From NCBI GenBank assembly GCA_002305755.1, contig DBQV01000028.1, positions 1-31,665 of the forward strand: 31,665 bases of DNA. The letters are read 5' to 3'. A model generated the notes under the pieces. It ran no database searches and had not been told where the DNA came from. It saw only the letters and a program-made list of their open reading frames with translations. The stretch comes from Christensenella sp. UBA1385. GTDB taxonomy: Bacteria; Bacillota; Clostridia; Christensenellales; Aristaeellaceae. Shown in pieces: positions 16,154 through 23,099 of the stretch (its first letter is position 1; each line of letters opens with the position of its first letter). The position numbers were made by a program, and so were the translations under genes.

Positions 16154-17247
16154 TGGCATCGGTTTTCGGCAGGAACATCAGGGTGAGCGTGTTCGGCCAG
16201 TCGCACGCGCCCGCCGTGGGCGTGGTGGTGGACGGGCTGCCCGCGGGCTTCGCGCCCGACATGGACAAGCTGCGGGCGCTGATGAAGCGCCGCAGGCCGG
16301 GACAGAACCTGCTGTCCACACAGCGCGCGGAGGCGGACCTTTTTGAGGTGCTCTCCGGCCTGGCCGACGGCAGGCTGTGCGGTGCGCCGCTTTGCATGGT
16401 GATCAGAAATGGCGACACTCGCCCCGGCGATTATCGGGAGCTGAAGACAAAACCGCGGCCCGGCCATGCGGACTACCCGGCCGGCGTCAAATACGGCGGC
16501 TTTCAGGATACCGCAGGCGGCGGGCATTTTTCCGGGCGGCTGACAGCGCCGCTGTGCCTGGCGGGAGGTATCGCCCTGCAGCTGCTGGAGGCGGAGGGGA
16601 TCCGCATCGGCGCGCATGTGCGCCGCATCGAGGGCGTGGAGGATGAGCCCTTTGACCCGCTCGCGCCGCAGCTGGACAGGCTTTCCGAGGGCTATGTGCG
16701 CGTACTCGATGAGCGGGCGGGGAAGGAAATGGAGGCGGCCATCGACCGCGCAAGGCTGGATATGGATTCGGTAGGCGGCATCGTCGAGTGCGCGGTCACG
16801 GGCTTGCCCGTGGGCATGGGCGGGCCCATGTTCGAGGGTGTGGAAAACGTGATCTCGTCCGCGGTCTTTGGCATTCCGGCCATCCGTGGCATTGAATTCG
16901 GCGCCGGGTTTGCCGCGGCAGCCATGCGTGGCAGCCTCCACAACGATCCCTTTGCGTTCAGGGATGGCCGCGTGGTGACGCTGAGCAACAACCATGGCGG
17001 CGTGCTGGGCGGGCTGACCACGGGCATGCCGTTGATCTTCCGCGTGGCGGTGAAGCCCACCGCTTCCATCTTTCTAGAGCAGCGGACGGTGGACCTTTCG
17101 GAGGGGACGGACAGCAGCCTGAGCCTGAAGGGGAGGCATGACCCCTGCATCGTGCCGCGGGCCGTGCCCGTGGTGGAGGCTGTGACCGCTTTGGCCGTGT
17201 ATGATCTGTATCTTGAACATTTGAAGGAGAAAAAAATATGGAGCTGA
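16153..17247 (+). CDS. aroC: chorismate synthase
   Basis: Final chorismate step: anti-1,4-elimination of phosphate from EPSP, needing reduced FMN. 364 residues. FGQSHAPAVGVVVDGLPAG (signature 1, with catalytic His), RRRPGQNLLSTQRAEAD, and ATGs for the substrate site such as FSGRLTAP are visible; the C-terminal part has LSNNHGGVLGG and KPTAS, with the conserved Asp in GRHDPCIVPRAVPVVEA. Its ATG overlaps the aroA stop (TGATG). Its last 10 bases overlap pheA. Confidence 0.96.
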   Translation: MASVFGRNIRVSVFGQSHAPAVGVVVDGLPAGFAPDMDKLRALMKRRRPGQNLLSTQRAEADLFEVLSGLADGRLCGAPLCMVIRNGDTRPGDYRELKTKPRPGHADYPAGVKYGGFQDTAGGGHFSGRLTAPLCLAGGIALQLLEAEGIRIGAHVRRIEGVEDEPFDPLAPQLDRLSEGYVRVLDERAGKEMEAAIDRARLDMDSVGGIVECAVTGLPVGMGGPMFEGVENVISSAVFGIPAIRGIEFGAGFAAAAMRGSLHNDPFAFRDGRVVTLSNNHGGVLGGLTTGMPLIFRVAVKPTASIFLEQRTVDLSEGTDSSLSLKGRHDPCIVPRAVPVVEAVTALAVYDLYLEHLKEKKIWS

Positions 17248-18380
17248 GTGATTACCGTGAGAAGATCGATGCCATCGACGCGCAGCTGGTGCGCCTGTTT
17301 GAGGAGCGCATGGAGGTATCCTCCGAGATCGCAGAGGTGAAAAAGCAGAAAAAACTGCCGGTCTACGACCCGGCGCGTGAGCGGGAGAAGCTGAAGCAGG
17401 TGTCCCACATGGTGCCGGAAGAGCTGCGGGGTTATACACAGCGCCTCTATACCACATTGTTTGAACTGAGCCGAGCCCGACAGCTGGCGCGGGGCGGCGG
17501 CGACAGCACGCTGGTCAGCCGCATCGGGCAGGCCATCGCGGACACGCGGCCACAGTTTCCCACCGACGCCACGGTAGCGGTACAGGGCGTGGAAGGAGCC
17601 AATTCGCAGCGCGCGGCGGAAAAGCTGTTTCCCGCGCCGGATCTGATGTTCTTCAGCTCTTTTGAGGGCGTGTTCGCGGCCATTGATCGGGGCCTGTGCC
17701 GCTACGGCGTGCTGCCGCTTGAAAACAGCACGGCGGGCTCCGTCAACCGCGTGTACGACCTGATGATGAAGTATAACTTTTCCATCGTGCGAAGTGTGCG
17801 CGTGCGCGTGGATCACTGCCTGCTGGCCAACCGCGGCGCGAAGCTTTCCGACATCCGTGAGATCATCTCTCACGAGCAGGCGCTGGCCCAGTGTGAGGGC
17901 TTCATCCGATCGCTGGGACAGGTAAAGGTGACGCGCTGTGAAAACACGGCCCTGGCCGCGCAGACGGTGTTTGAATCCGGCCGGAAGGATCTGGCGGCCC
18001 TCTCCTCGCTGAGCTGCGCCGAGCTCTACTCGCTGGACTGCCTGCAAAGCTCCGTACAGGACAGCGGGGCCAACTATACCCGCTTCATCTGCATCTCCAA
18101 GGCGCTTGAGATATATCCCGGGGCGAACCGCACCAGCATCATGATGGCGCTGGCGCACAAGCCCGGCTCCCTCTACCACGCGCTGGGGCGCTTCTACGCG
18201 CTGGGCATCAACCTCAACAAGATCGAGAGCCGTCCTATCGCGGGCAGCGATTTTGAGTTCATGTTCTATTTCGATCTGGATACCTCAGTGTATAGCGAAG
18301 AATTCTTACAGCTGTTCCGCGATATCGAGGGGCTGGGCGCGCAGTTCAGGTATCTGGGCAGCTATACGGAGGTGGGCTGA
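17238..18380 (+). CDS. pheA: bifunctional chorismate mutase / prephenate dehydratase
   Basis: Makes prephenate from chorismate and then phenylpyruvate, so it serves both branches (mutase) and the Phe branch (dehydratase). 380 residues. AroQ-type mutase helices occupy about 1-85 (REKIDAIDAQLVRLFEER). The dehydratase starts near 112 (VAVQGVEGANSQ) and holds LPLENSTAGSV and TRF at 281-283, the catalytic Thr-Arg-Phe. An ACT domain at about 298-378 has ESRP at 330-333, the phenylalanine-binding motif, so feedback inhibition by Phe is expected. AAGGAG lies upstream inside aroC. Stop overlaps the next ATG (TGATG). Confidence 0.96.
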   Translation: MELSDYREKIDAIDAQLVRLFEERMEVSSEIAEVKKQKKLPVYDPAREREKLKQVSHMVPEELRGYTQRLYTTLFELSRARQLARGGGDSTLVSRIGQAIADTRPQFPTDATVAVQGVEGANSQRAAEKLFPAPDLMFFSSFEGVFAAIDRGLCRYGVLPLENSTAGSVNRVYDLMMKYNFSIVRSVRVRVDHCLLANRGAKLSDIREIISHEQALAQCEGFIRSLGQVKVTRCENTALAAQTVFESGRKDLAALSSLSCAELYSLDCLQSSVQDSGANYTRFICISKALEIYPGANRTSIMMALAHKPGSLYHALGRFYALGINLNKIESRPIAGSDFEFMFYFDLDTSVYSEEFLQLFRDIEGLGAQFRYLGSYTEVG

Positions 18381-19597
18381 TGGGGGGATACGGCCTGCTG
18401 GGCCGAAAGCTGGGGCACAGCTTTTCGCCCCGCATCCACGCCATGCTGGGCGACTATCCCTATCGCCTGATCGAGCTGGAGGAGGAAGCCCTGCCCGGCT
18501 TCCTTGAGACGAACGATCTTGATGGGTTTAACGTGACCATCCCCTACAAGCGGGCGGTGATGCCCTATCTGTCGGAGCTCTCCGGCACGGCCCGCGCTAT
18601 CGGCAGCGTGAATACGGTGCTGCGGCGGGCGGACGGGAGCCTGTTTGGCGACAATACGGACGCATGGGGCTTCAGACGCCTGCTGGGCGATGCTTCGCCC
18701 TTTCTCGGGCGCAAGGCACTCGTGCTGGGCAGTGGCGGCAGCGCAAGAACCGTGACGGCGGTGCTGAAGGAGGCGGGCATCGAGCCCACGGTGATCTCGC
18801 GGAGCGGAGAGGATCATTACGGCAATCTGGAGCGGCATGCGGATGCCCGGCTGATCGTCAACACTACGCCGCTTGGCATGTACCCGGACTGCGGCGGGCA
18901 GGCGCTATCTCTCAGGGGATTTCAGCACTGCCGCCTGGTGATCGATCTCATTTACAACCCGCAGCGCACAGCCCTGCTTCTGGAGGCCGAAGCGCTGGGG
19001 ATGGAGGCCAGAAACGGGCTGTTGATGCTGTCCGCGCAGGCCGTGCGGGCGGCGGAGCTGTGGGGGCTTGTGCCCGCCGGCGGGGACAGGAGCGCGGATA
19101 TCGCGGAAAAGCTTGCCGCCTCCATGCGCAGCCTTGCGCTGATCGGCATGCCGGGCTGCGGAAAGAGCGAGGTGGCTCGCGCGCTGGGCAGGCTGAGCGG
19201 GCGGAGGGTATTTGATACCGATGAGATGATCGAGCGCTCCTGCGGCAGGACGGCGGCGGAGCTGATCGCGGAGCGGGGGATACAAGCCTTCAGGCACATG
19301 GAAACGGAGGCGCTTGCGGAGGCCGGGCGCGAGTCCGGCGTCATCATCGCCACGGGAGGAGGCGCCGTGTGCGAGGAGCGTAACCTGCCCCTGCTGCGGC
19401 AGAACAGCCGGATCGTCTGGCTGCAGAGGGATCTGGACAGCCTCACCATTATGGGTCGCCCGCTGAGCCTGCAAAGAGGCGTGGAGGCCCTGTACAGGGA
19501 GCGCGCGCCGCTGTACGAGAGATGGAGCGATCTGAGCGTGCGCAACGATGGGGTGGAGGAAACGGCGAGAAGAATCGCGGAGGAGATGCTGCCATGA
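18380..19597 (+). CDS. fused shikimate dehydrogenase and shikimate kinase (AroE-AroK)
   Basis: One 405-residue chain carries two pathway steps. Residues 1-245 are AroE: LGHSFSPRIH (shikimate serines), NVTIPYK with catalytic Lys57, GSVNTV with Asn78, GDNTDAWGF with Asp94, and NADP-loop GSGGSAR at 117-123. Residues 250-405 are shikimate kinase: Walker A GMPGCGKS at 256-263, FDTDEMIE with Asp279 and Asp281, FRHMETE with Arg305, ATGGGAV near 325, and the lid MGRPLS with Arg360. Both sites look complete and there is only a short linker. No frameshift is needed. Fused proteins of this order are uncommon compared with separate genes. TGATG overlap with pheA and ATGA with aroQ. Confidence 0.94.
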   Translation: MGGYGLLGRKLGHSFSPRIHAMLGDYPYRLIELEEEALPGFLETNDLDGFNVTIPYKRAVMPYLSELSGTARAIGSVNTVLRRADGSLFGDNTDAWGFRRLLGDASPFLGRKALVLGSGGSARTVTAVLKEAGIEPTVISRSGEDHYGNLERHADARLIVNTTPLGMYPDCGGQALSLRGFQHCRLVIDLIYNPQRTALLLEAEALGMEARNGLLMLSAQAVRAAELWGLVPAGGDRSADIAEKLAASMRSLALIGMPGCGKSEVARALGRLSGRRVFDTDEMIERSCGRTAAELIAERGIQAFRHMETEALAEAGRESGVIIATGGGAVCEERNLPLLRQNSRIVWLQRDLDSLTIMGRPLSLQRGVEALYRERAPLYERWSDLSVRNDGVEETARRIAEEMLP

Positions 19598-20019
19598 GGA
19601 TACTGGTGATCAACGGCCCCAATCTGAATCTGCTGGGCAGGCGCGAGCCCGCCATCTACGGCAGCGGCACGCTGGAGGAGCTGGAAAGGGGGCTGAGGGA
19701 CAAGTACCCCGAGGTCAGTTTCCGGTTCTTCCAGTCCAACCACGAGGGGGCCATCGTGGACGAGATTCAGAGCGCTCCGGATATAGCGGACGGCATCGTC
19801 ATCAATCCGGCCGCCTATACCCATACCAGCATCGCCATCCTGGACGCGCTGAAGGCTGTGGGCCTGCCCGCGGTGGAGGTGCATCTGTCGGACATCTTAT
19901 CGCGCGAAAGCTTCCGGCAGCACAGCTTCATCAGCGCGGCCTGCCTGGCCACCATCACGGGCAAGCACTTCAGAGGCTATGAAGAGGCCGTGGAGCTGCT
20001 GATAAAAACTCTTTCATAA
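19594..20019 (+). CDS. aroQ: type II 3-dehydroquinate dehydratase
   Basis: Removes water from 3-dehydroquinate to give 3-dehydroshikimate. 141 residues, the compact dodecameric type II form. INGPNLNLLGRREPAIYG holds the catalytic Arg and Tyr of the lid loop, FFQSNHEGAIVDEI, INPAAYTHTSIAI and VEVHLSDI (catalytic His) are all present. The ATG at 19594 overlaps the upstream stop as ATGA; a longer upstream frame lies inside the kinase and is rejected. Last gene of the operon. I see no good terminator after it. Confidence 0.96.
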   Translation: MRILVINGPNLNLLGRREPAIYGSGTLEELERGLRDKYPEVSFRFFQSNHEGAIVDEIQSAPDIADGIVINPAAYTHTSIAILDALKAVGLPAVEVHLSDILSRESFRQHSFISAACLATITGKHFRGYEEAVELLIKTLS

Positions 20020-20052
20020 AAAGCGGCGGATTTGCAGGGAATGCCCCTCGTG

Positions 20053-20083
20053 CTCCGTTATATGGGTACAATCCCTAACGGAG
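20053..20083 (+). promoter_or_regulatory. inverted repeat overlapping a ribosome binding site
   Basis: CTCCGTTA (20053-20060) is an exact inverted copy of TAACGGAG (20076-20083), and GGG (20064-20066) can pair with CCC (20073-20075) inside. The 3' arm includes the first half of GGAGGAGG (20080-20087), the ribosome binding site of the next gene, and TACAAT (20067-20072) lies in the loop. It could be an RNA hairpin masking the site or a DNA operator at a promoter. Confidence 0.5.
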
Positions 20084-20097
20084 GAGGATGTACCCTG

Positions 20098-21072
20098 ATG
20101 AAGAAACTGGTTTCTGTCCTGCTGCTTGGCGCTCTGATGCTGAGCCTGCTGCCCATGGCGGCCGGCGCGGCCGCGGAGCTGACCGTTGAGCAGACCAAGG
20201 ACGAGCTCACTTATACCATTGCCGCGCCCTCCGCGCCGGTGCTGACCCTGACCAATACCGCCGGCGTGGATGTGATCGCGCGCGTGCAGGTCTACGATGA
20301 GCGCGAAAAGCGCTATGTCTATGATGCGGAGTTTCTGGTGCCGGCGGCCGGCGGCCCGCTGGTGCTGGATGGCTTTGTTTACAAGCCGCTTGAAAAGAAC
20401 GGCCAGATCAACACCTATCGCTACCGCGTGACTACGGCGGGCGGCTTTAAGAAGACGCTGTACTTCGTGCAGATCATGCATATTGACAAGACCACCAAGG
20501 AGCCCTATTACACCCAGGTGCACAACAGTTATTACCCGCGCAACACTGTCAGCTCCTTCGGGCCTCAGTTCAGGGTCATCAGCCCCGAATTTACCAAGAA
20601 ATGGTACATGTTTACCCCGATCGACCTGAGCCGCCAGGGCAGACAGACCTTTACGCTGGTCGGCAGCAATATGTGGGAAGTGGGCGAGGTGCACGTGGAC
20701 GTCTATGACGACACGGTGAACGTGACCTACAGCTACTACTACGCGGACAGCGATAAGATAGAGCCTGTGAAGGAATTTATCACCTTCTACAAGGATTATT
20801 CCGAGGCGCTGCAGCACGATCCCGACACCACCGTCTCCTCCTTTGCCTTCAACAAGCCTTTCAGCATCGCAAACGATCTGGGCGGCGACAAGAATGTGCT
20901 GATGTTCATCCGCAACAATCTGAGCTACTACCGCTTTCCTGTTCCTACGGCGACCCTGTATCGCAACGCGCCAAACTCTGAGGCCAGGGTGAGTGAGCGC
21001 GGGGCCATGCTGGCCCTGATGGACCCCATTGTCGGCATCAATCTGGTAAACGATCACAACTACGCCAACTGA
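20098..21072 (+). CDS. secreted protein of unknown function
   Basis: I do not recognise this 324-residue protein. It starts with a clear signal peptide: MKKL, a hydrophobic core LLLGALMLSLLP, and a likely cleavage after AGA or AAA near residue 22-25. The mature part is rich in Tyr, Val and Thr with alternating polar and hydrophobic residues, as in beta-sandwich proteins. There are no cysteines that I can see in the mature part, no LPXTG anchor and no second membrane helix, so it should be released or held non-covalently. I chose the ATG at 20098 with GGAGGAGG ahead of it; the frame is open 22 codons upstream without a site. It sits alone between the aro operon and the rpmH promoter. Confidence 0.8.
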   Translation: MKKLVSVLLLGALMLSLLPMAAGAAAELTVEQTKDELTYTIAAPSAPVLTLTNTAGVDVIARVQVYDEREKRYVYDAEFLVPAAGGPLVLDGFVYKPLEKNGQINTYRYRVTTAGGFKKTLYFVQIMHIDKTTKEPYYTQVHNSYYPRNTVSSFGPQFRVISPEFTKKWYMFTPIDLSRQGRQTFTLVGSNMWEVGEVHVDVYDDTVNVTYSYYYADSDKIEPVKEFITFYKDYSEALQHDPDTTVSSFAFNKPFSIANDLGGDKNVLMFIRNNLSYYRFPVPTATLYRNAPNSEARVSERGAMLALMDPIVGINLVNDHNYAN

Positions 21073-21114
21073 CAGAAATTGCATCGGCCCCTGCGTCTGC
21101 GCCCTTTCGGGGTA

Positions 21115-21143
21115 TTGACAGGCGCGGGGGCCCTCGTTATAAT
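21115..21143 (+). promoter_or_regulatory. rpmH: consensus promoter of the rpmH operon
   Basis: Perfect TTGACA (21115-21120), a 17-base spacer and perfect TATAAT (21138-21143). Expected start near 21150, which gives a leader of about 70 bases before rpmH. Confidence 0.9.
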
Positions 21144-21162
21144 TAATGAGTTCGTCAAGGTG

Positions 21163-21204
21163 TTCGGCATGGCTACATGCAAAGCGGACGCCGAAAGAGT
21201 CGGC
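21163..21204 (+). promoter_or_regulatory. leader with two mutually exclusive hairpins before rpmH
   Basis: TTCGGC (21163-21168) can pair with GCCGAA (21190-21195). The same GCCGA (21190-21194) can instead pair with TCGGC (21200-21204), a hairpin ending just before AAGGAG (21207-21212), the rpmH ribosome binding site. The arms are short, so the structure is only a candidate. Confidence 0.4.
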
Positions 21205-21221
21205 TAAAGGAGTGTCTTAAG

Positions 21222-21356
21222 ATGTTTCGTACCTACCAGCCCAAGAAGCGTCAGCGCAGCAAGGTGCACGGCTTCCGTGCCCGCATGTCCACCAAGAACG
21301 GCCGCCGCGTTTTGGCTGCCCGCCGTCAGCGTGGCCGCAAATCGCTGACTGTCTGA
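21222..21356 (+). CDS. rpmH: 50S ribosomal protein L34
   Basis: A 44-residue, strongly basic protein starting MFRTYQPKKRQRSKVHGF and continuing RMSTKNGRRVLAARRQRGRK, which is the L34 signature over its whole length. L34 is one of the smallest large-subunit proteins and binds 23S rRNA. The ATG at 21222 is 9 bases after AAGGAG. It is first in the usual rpmH-rnpA-yidD-yidC-jag order. Confidence 0.98.
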   Translation: MFRTYQPKKRQRSKVHGFRARMSTKNGRRVLAARRQRGRKSLTV

Positions 21357-21392
21357 GGAAAAGCTGCTGCCCCTGCCGGTCGCAAGGCTTTG

Positions 21393-21433
21393 CCCGCCCT
21401 GTTGCGTTTGATTGTTGGGGGCGGGTTTTGTTT
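21393..21433 (+). terminator. intrinsic terminator or attenuator between rpmH and rnpA
   Basis: CCCGCCC (21393-21399) pairs with GGGCGGG (21419-21425) across a 19-base loop, followed by TTTTGTTT. It would lower rnpA expression relative to the abundant rpmH message, or act as a processing site. Confidence 0.6.
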
Positions 21434-21454
21434 ACTGCGGGGAGGGCTTGAGCG

Positions 21455-21790
21455 ATGCAAAAGAACTACCGCCTGCGCAGACGCGGCCAATTTCACTATG
21501 TCTACCGCAAGGGCAAAACTTCGGGCCAGCCCTGCATGACGCTCAGCTATGTTCGGGCAGGGCGGCTGCAGGCCGGTTTTTCCGTTTCCAAGAAAGTGGG
21601 CGGGGCCGTGGTGCGCAACCGCGTTAAGCGCCGGATGCGCGAGTTCTTCCGCCTGCAGATACCGAAGCTGAAGCCCGGCTACTATGTGCTGACGGCCAGG
21701 CCCGCGGCGGCGGAGGCGGATTATCATGAGCTGGCCCGCGATATGGAGAGGCTGCTGAAAAAGATGCAGCTTTTCAGGGAGCAGGCATGA
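21455..21790 (+). CDS. rnpA: ribonuclease P protein component
   Basis: The protein cofactor of RNase P, which binds the RNA subunit and the 5' leader of precursor tRNA. 111 residues, normal length. RRRGQFHYVYRKGK opens the fold, GFSVSKKVGGAVVRNRVKRR (41-60) includes the conserved RNR basic motif, and the C-terminus has the YYVLTARP strand. I chose the ATG at 21455, with GGGGAGGG upstream. Its stop overlaps the yidD start (ATGA). Confidence 0.97.
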   Translation: MQKNYRLRRRGQFHYVYRKGKTSGQPCMTLSYVRAGRLQAGFSVSKKVGGAVVRNRVKRRMREFFRLQIPKLKPGYYVLTARPAAAEADYHELARDMERLLKKMQLFREQA

Positions 21791-22026
21791 AGCGTCTGCT
21801 GCTGCGTCTGATCGTTTTTTATCAGAGGCAGATCAGTCCGCACACGCCCGCATCCTGCCGTTACACCCCCACCTGCTCGGAGTACGCGCGCGTGGCGGTC
21901 GAGCGCTACGGCGCGCTGAAGGGCGGCTGGTTGGGTTTCAAGAGGATAATGCGCTGCAACCCTCTCTTCAAGGGAGGTTATGACCCCGTACCGGAGCTGC
22001 CGGACGGAGCAATAAGGAGGGACTGA
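21787..22026 (+). CDS. yidD: membrane protein insertion efficiency factor YidD
   Basis: A 79-residue protein with the family core FYQRQISPHTPASCRYTPTC, then SEYARVAVERYGALKG and RIMRCNPLFKGGYDPVP. The conserved cysteines are in PASCRY, PTCSEY and MRCNP. It has an amphipathic start and assists YidC-dependent insertion. It overlaps rnpA by four bases, and its end carries the AAGGAGG that serves yidC. Confidence 0.96.
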   Translation: MKRLLLRLIVFYQRQISPHTPASCRYTPTCSEYARVAVERYGALKGGWLGFKRIMRCNPLFKGGYDPVPELPDGAIRRD

Positions 22027-22031
22027 GACAG

Positions 22032-23099
22032 GTGTCAGGGATTACCAACGCGCTTCGCGCGGTGCTGGACTGGATCTATACCGTACTGGGCAATTACGGC
22101 TGGTCTATCGTCGCCTTCACGGTGCTGATCAAGCTGGTCTTGATGCCGCTGGACATCAAGAACCGCCAGGGCATGCGCAAGATGGCGCAGATCCAGCCGG
22201 AGCTGAACCGGCTGCAGAAGAAGTACGCCAACGACAAGCAAAAGCTTCAGCAAAAGCAGCAGGAACTGATGCGCAAGGAGCGCTACAACCCCATGTCCGG
22301 CTGCCTGCCGATGCTGGTGCAGTTTCCCATCCTGATCGCCATGTTCGGCGCGATGCGCGCGCTGGCCAACGAGCAGATCGTTCATCAGGTGTTCACCTTC
22401 CTCTCCGGGGATCAGCCCGTATACGAGGGCTGGCTGTGGGTGAAAAACATCTGGATGGCCGATTCCCTGTTCGTGCCCATCACACCGGATCTCAGCGCGA
22501 TCCGCATGATCCCGCTGGATGTCTGGCAGAAGATCCAGCAGACGCTGACCGCAGATCAGGTGCAGGTGATCACGCAGCACATCGCCGCCGCCGTGCCCGA
22601 GTTTACCCCCGAGATGTTCAGCTTCGCGGACAACGAGGCGCTGAAGGTGCTGCTGCCCCATATCAGCACGGCGCTGCAGCAGATGCCGCAGTACATCGAG
22701 CAGGTGAAGCCCATGCCCGGCTGGGGCAACCTGAACTTCCTGCTGTTCAACGTGACCGTGTTCATCAACTACAACGGCTACCTGATACTGCCCGTGATGG
22801 CTGGTCTGTCTCAGGTGCTGATGACCAAGCTGACCCCCGGCGCGTCCGGTGCGGCGCCCATCCCCAGCGGAGACCAGCAGGGCGCCGGCGCCCAGCAGAA
22901 TGCGGGCATGGGCAACTTCATGAAATACTTTTTCCCGCTCTTCTCCGTGTACATCACGCTGACTTCCAACGCGGGCTTCGCGCTTTACTGGGTGGTCAGC
23001 AACCTGATGGCGACCGCCGTCAGCTATGTGATCTCCAAGCACTTTGACCGCATGGACAGGCGGGAGGCCGAAGCGAAAGGAGAAGTGACAGTCAAGTGA
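22032..23099 (+). CDS. yidC: membrane protein insertase YidC/Oxa1 family
   Basis: Inserts and folds proteins in the cytoplasmic membrane. 355 residues. Helix one is at about 22-40 (YGWSIVAFTVLIKLVLMPL), followed by the cytoplasmic coiled coil at about 52-85 (LQKKYANDKQKLQQKQQEL), then CLPMLVQFPILIAMFGAM and, in the C-terminal half, FLLFNVTVF, ILPVMAGLSQVLMTKL and NAGFALYWVVSNLMA. The loop between helices two and three (about 110-235) is unusually long. There is no lipoprotein signal, unlike SpoIIIJ of Bacillus. The groove position usually held by Arg appears as Lys34. Start GTG at 22032 after AAGGAGGG; the next gene overlaps its stop. Confidence 0.95.
   Translation: MSGITNALRAVLDWIYTVLGNYGWSIVAFTVLIKLVLMPLDIKNRQGMRKMAQIQPELNRLQKKYANDKQKLQQKQQELMRKERYNPMSGCLPMLVQFPILIAMFGAMRALANEQIVHQVFTFLSGDQPVYEGWLWVKNIWMADSLFVPITPDLSAIRMIPLDVWQKIQQTLTADQVQVITQHIAAAVPEFTPEMFSFADNEALKVLLPHISTALQQMPQYIEQVKPMPGWGNLNFLLFNVTVFINYNGYLILPVMAGLSQVLMTKLTPGASGAAPIPSGDQQGAGAQQNAGMGNFMKYFFPLFSVYITLTSNAGFALYWVVSNLMATAVSYVISKHFDRMDRREAEAKGEVTVK

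Noticed and set aside
16692..18179. 495-codon open frame on the minus strand opposite aroC and pheA
   Set aside because: Both plus-strand genes have complete catalytic motifs. The minus frame has no ribosome binding site and no recognisable domain; it is an artefact of high third-position GC.
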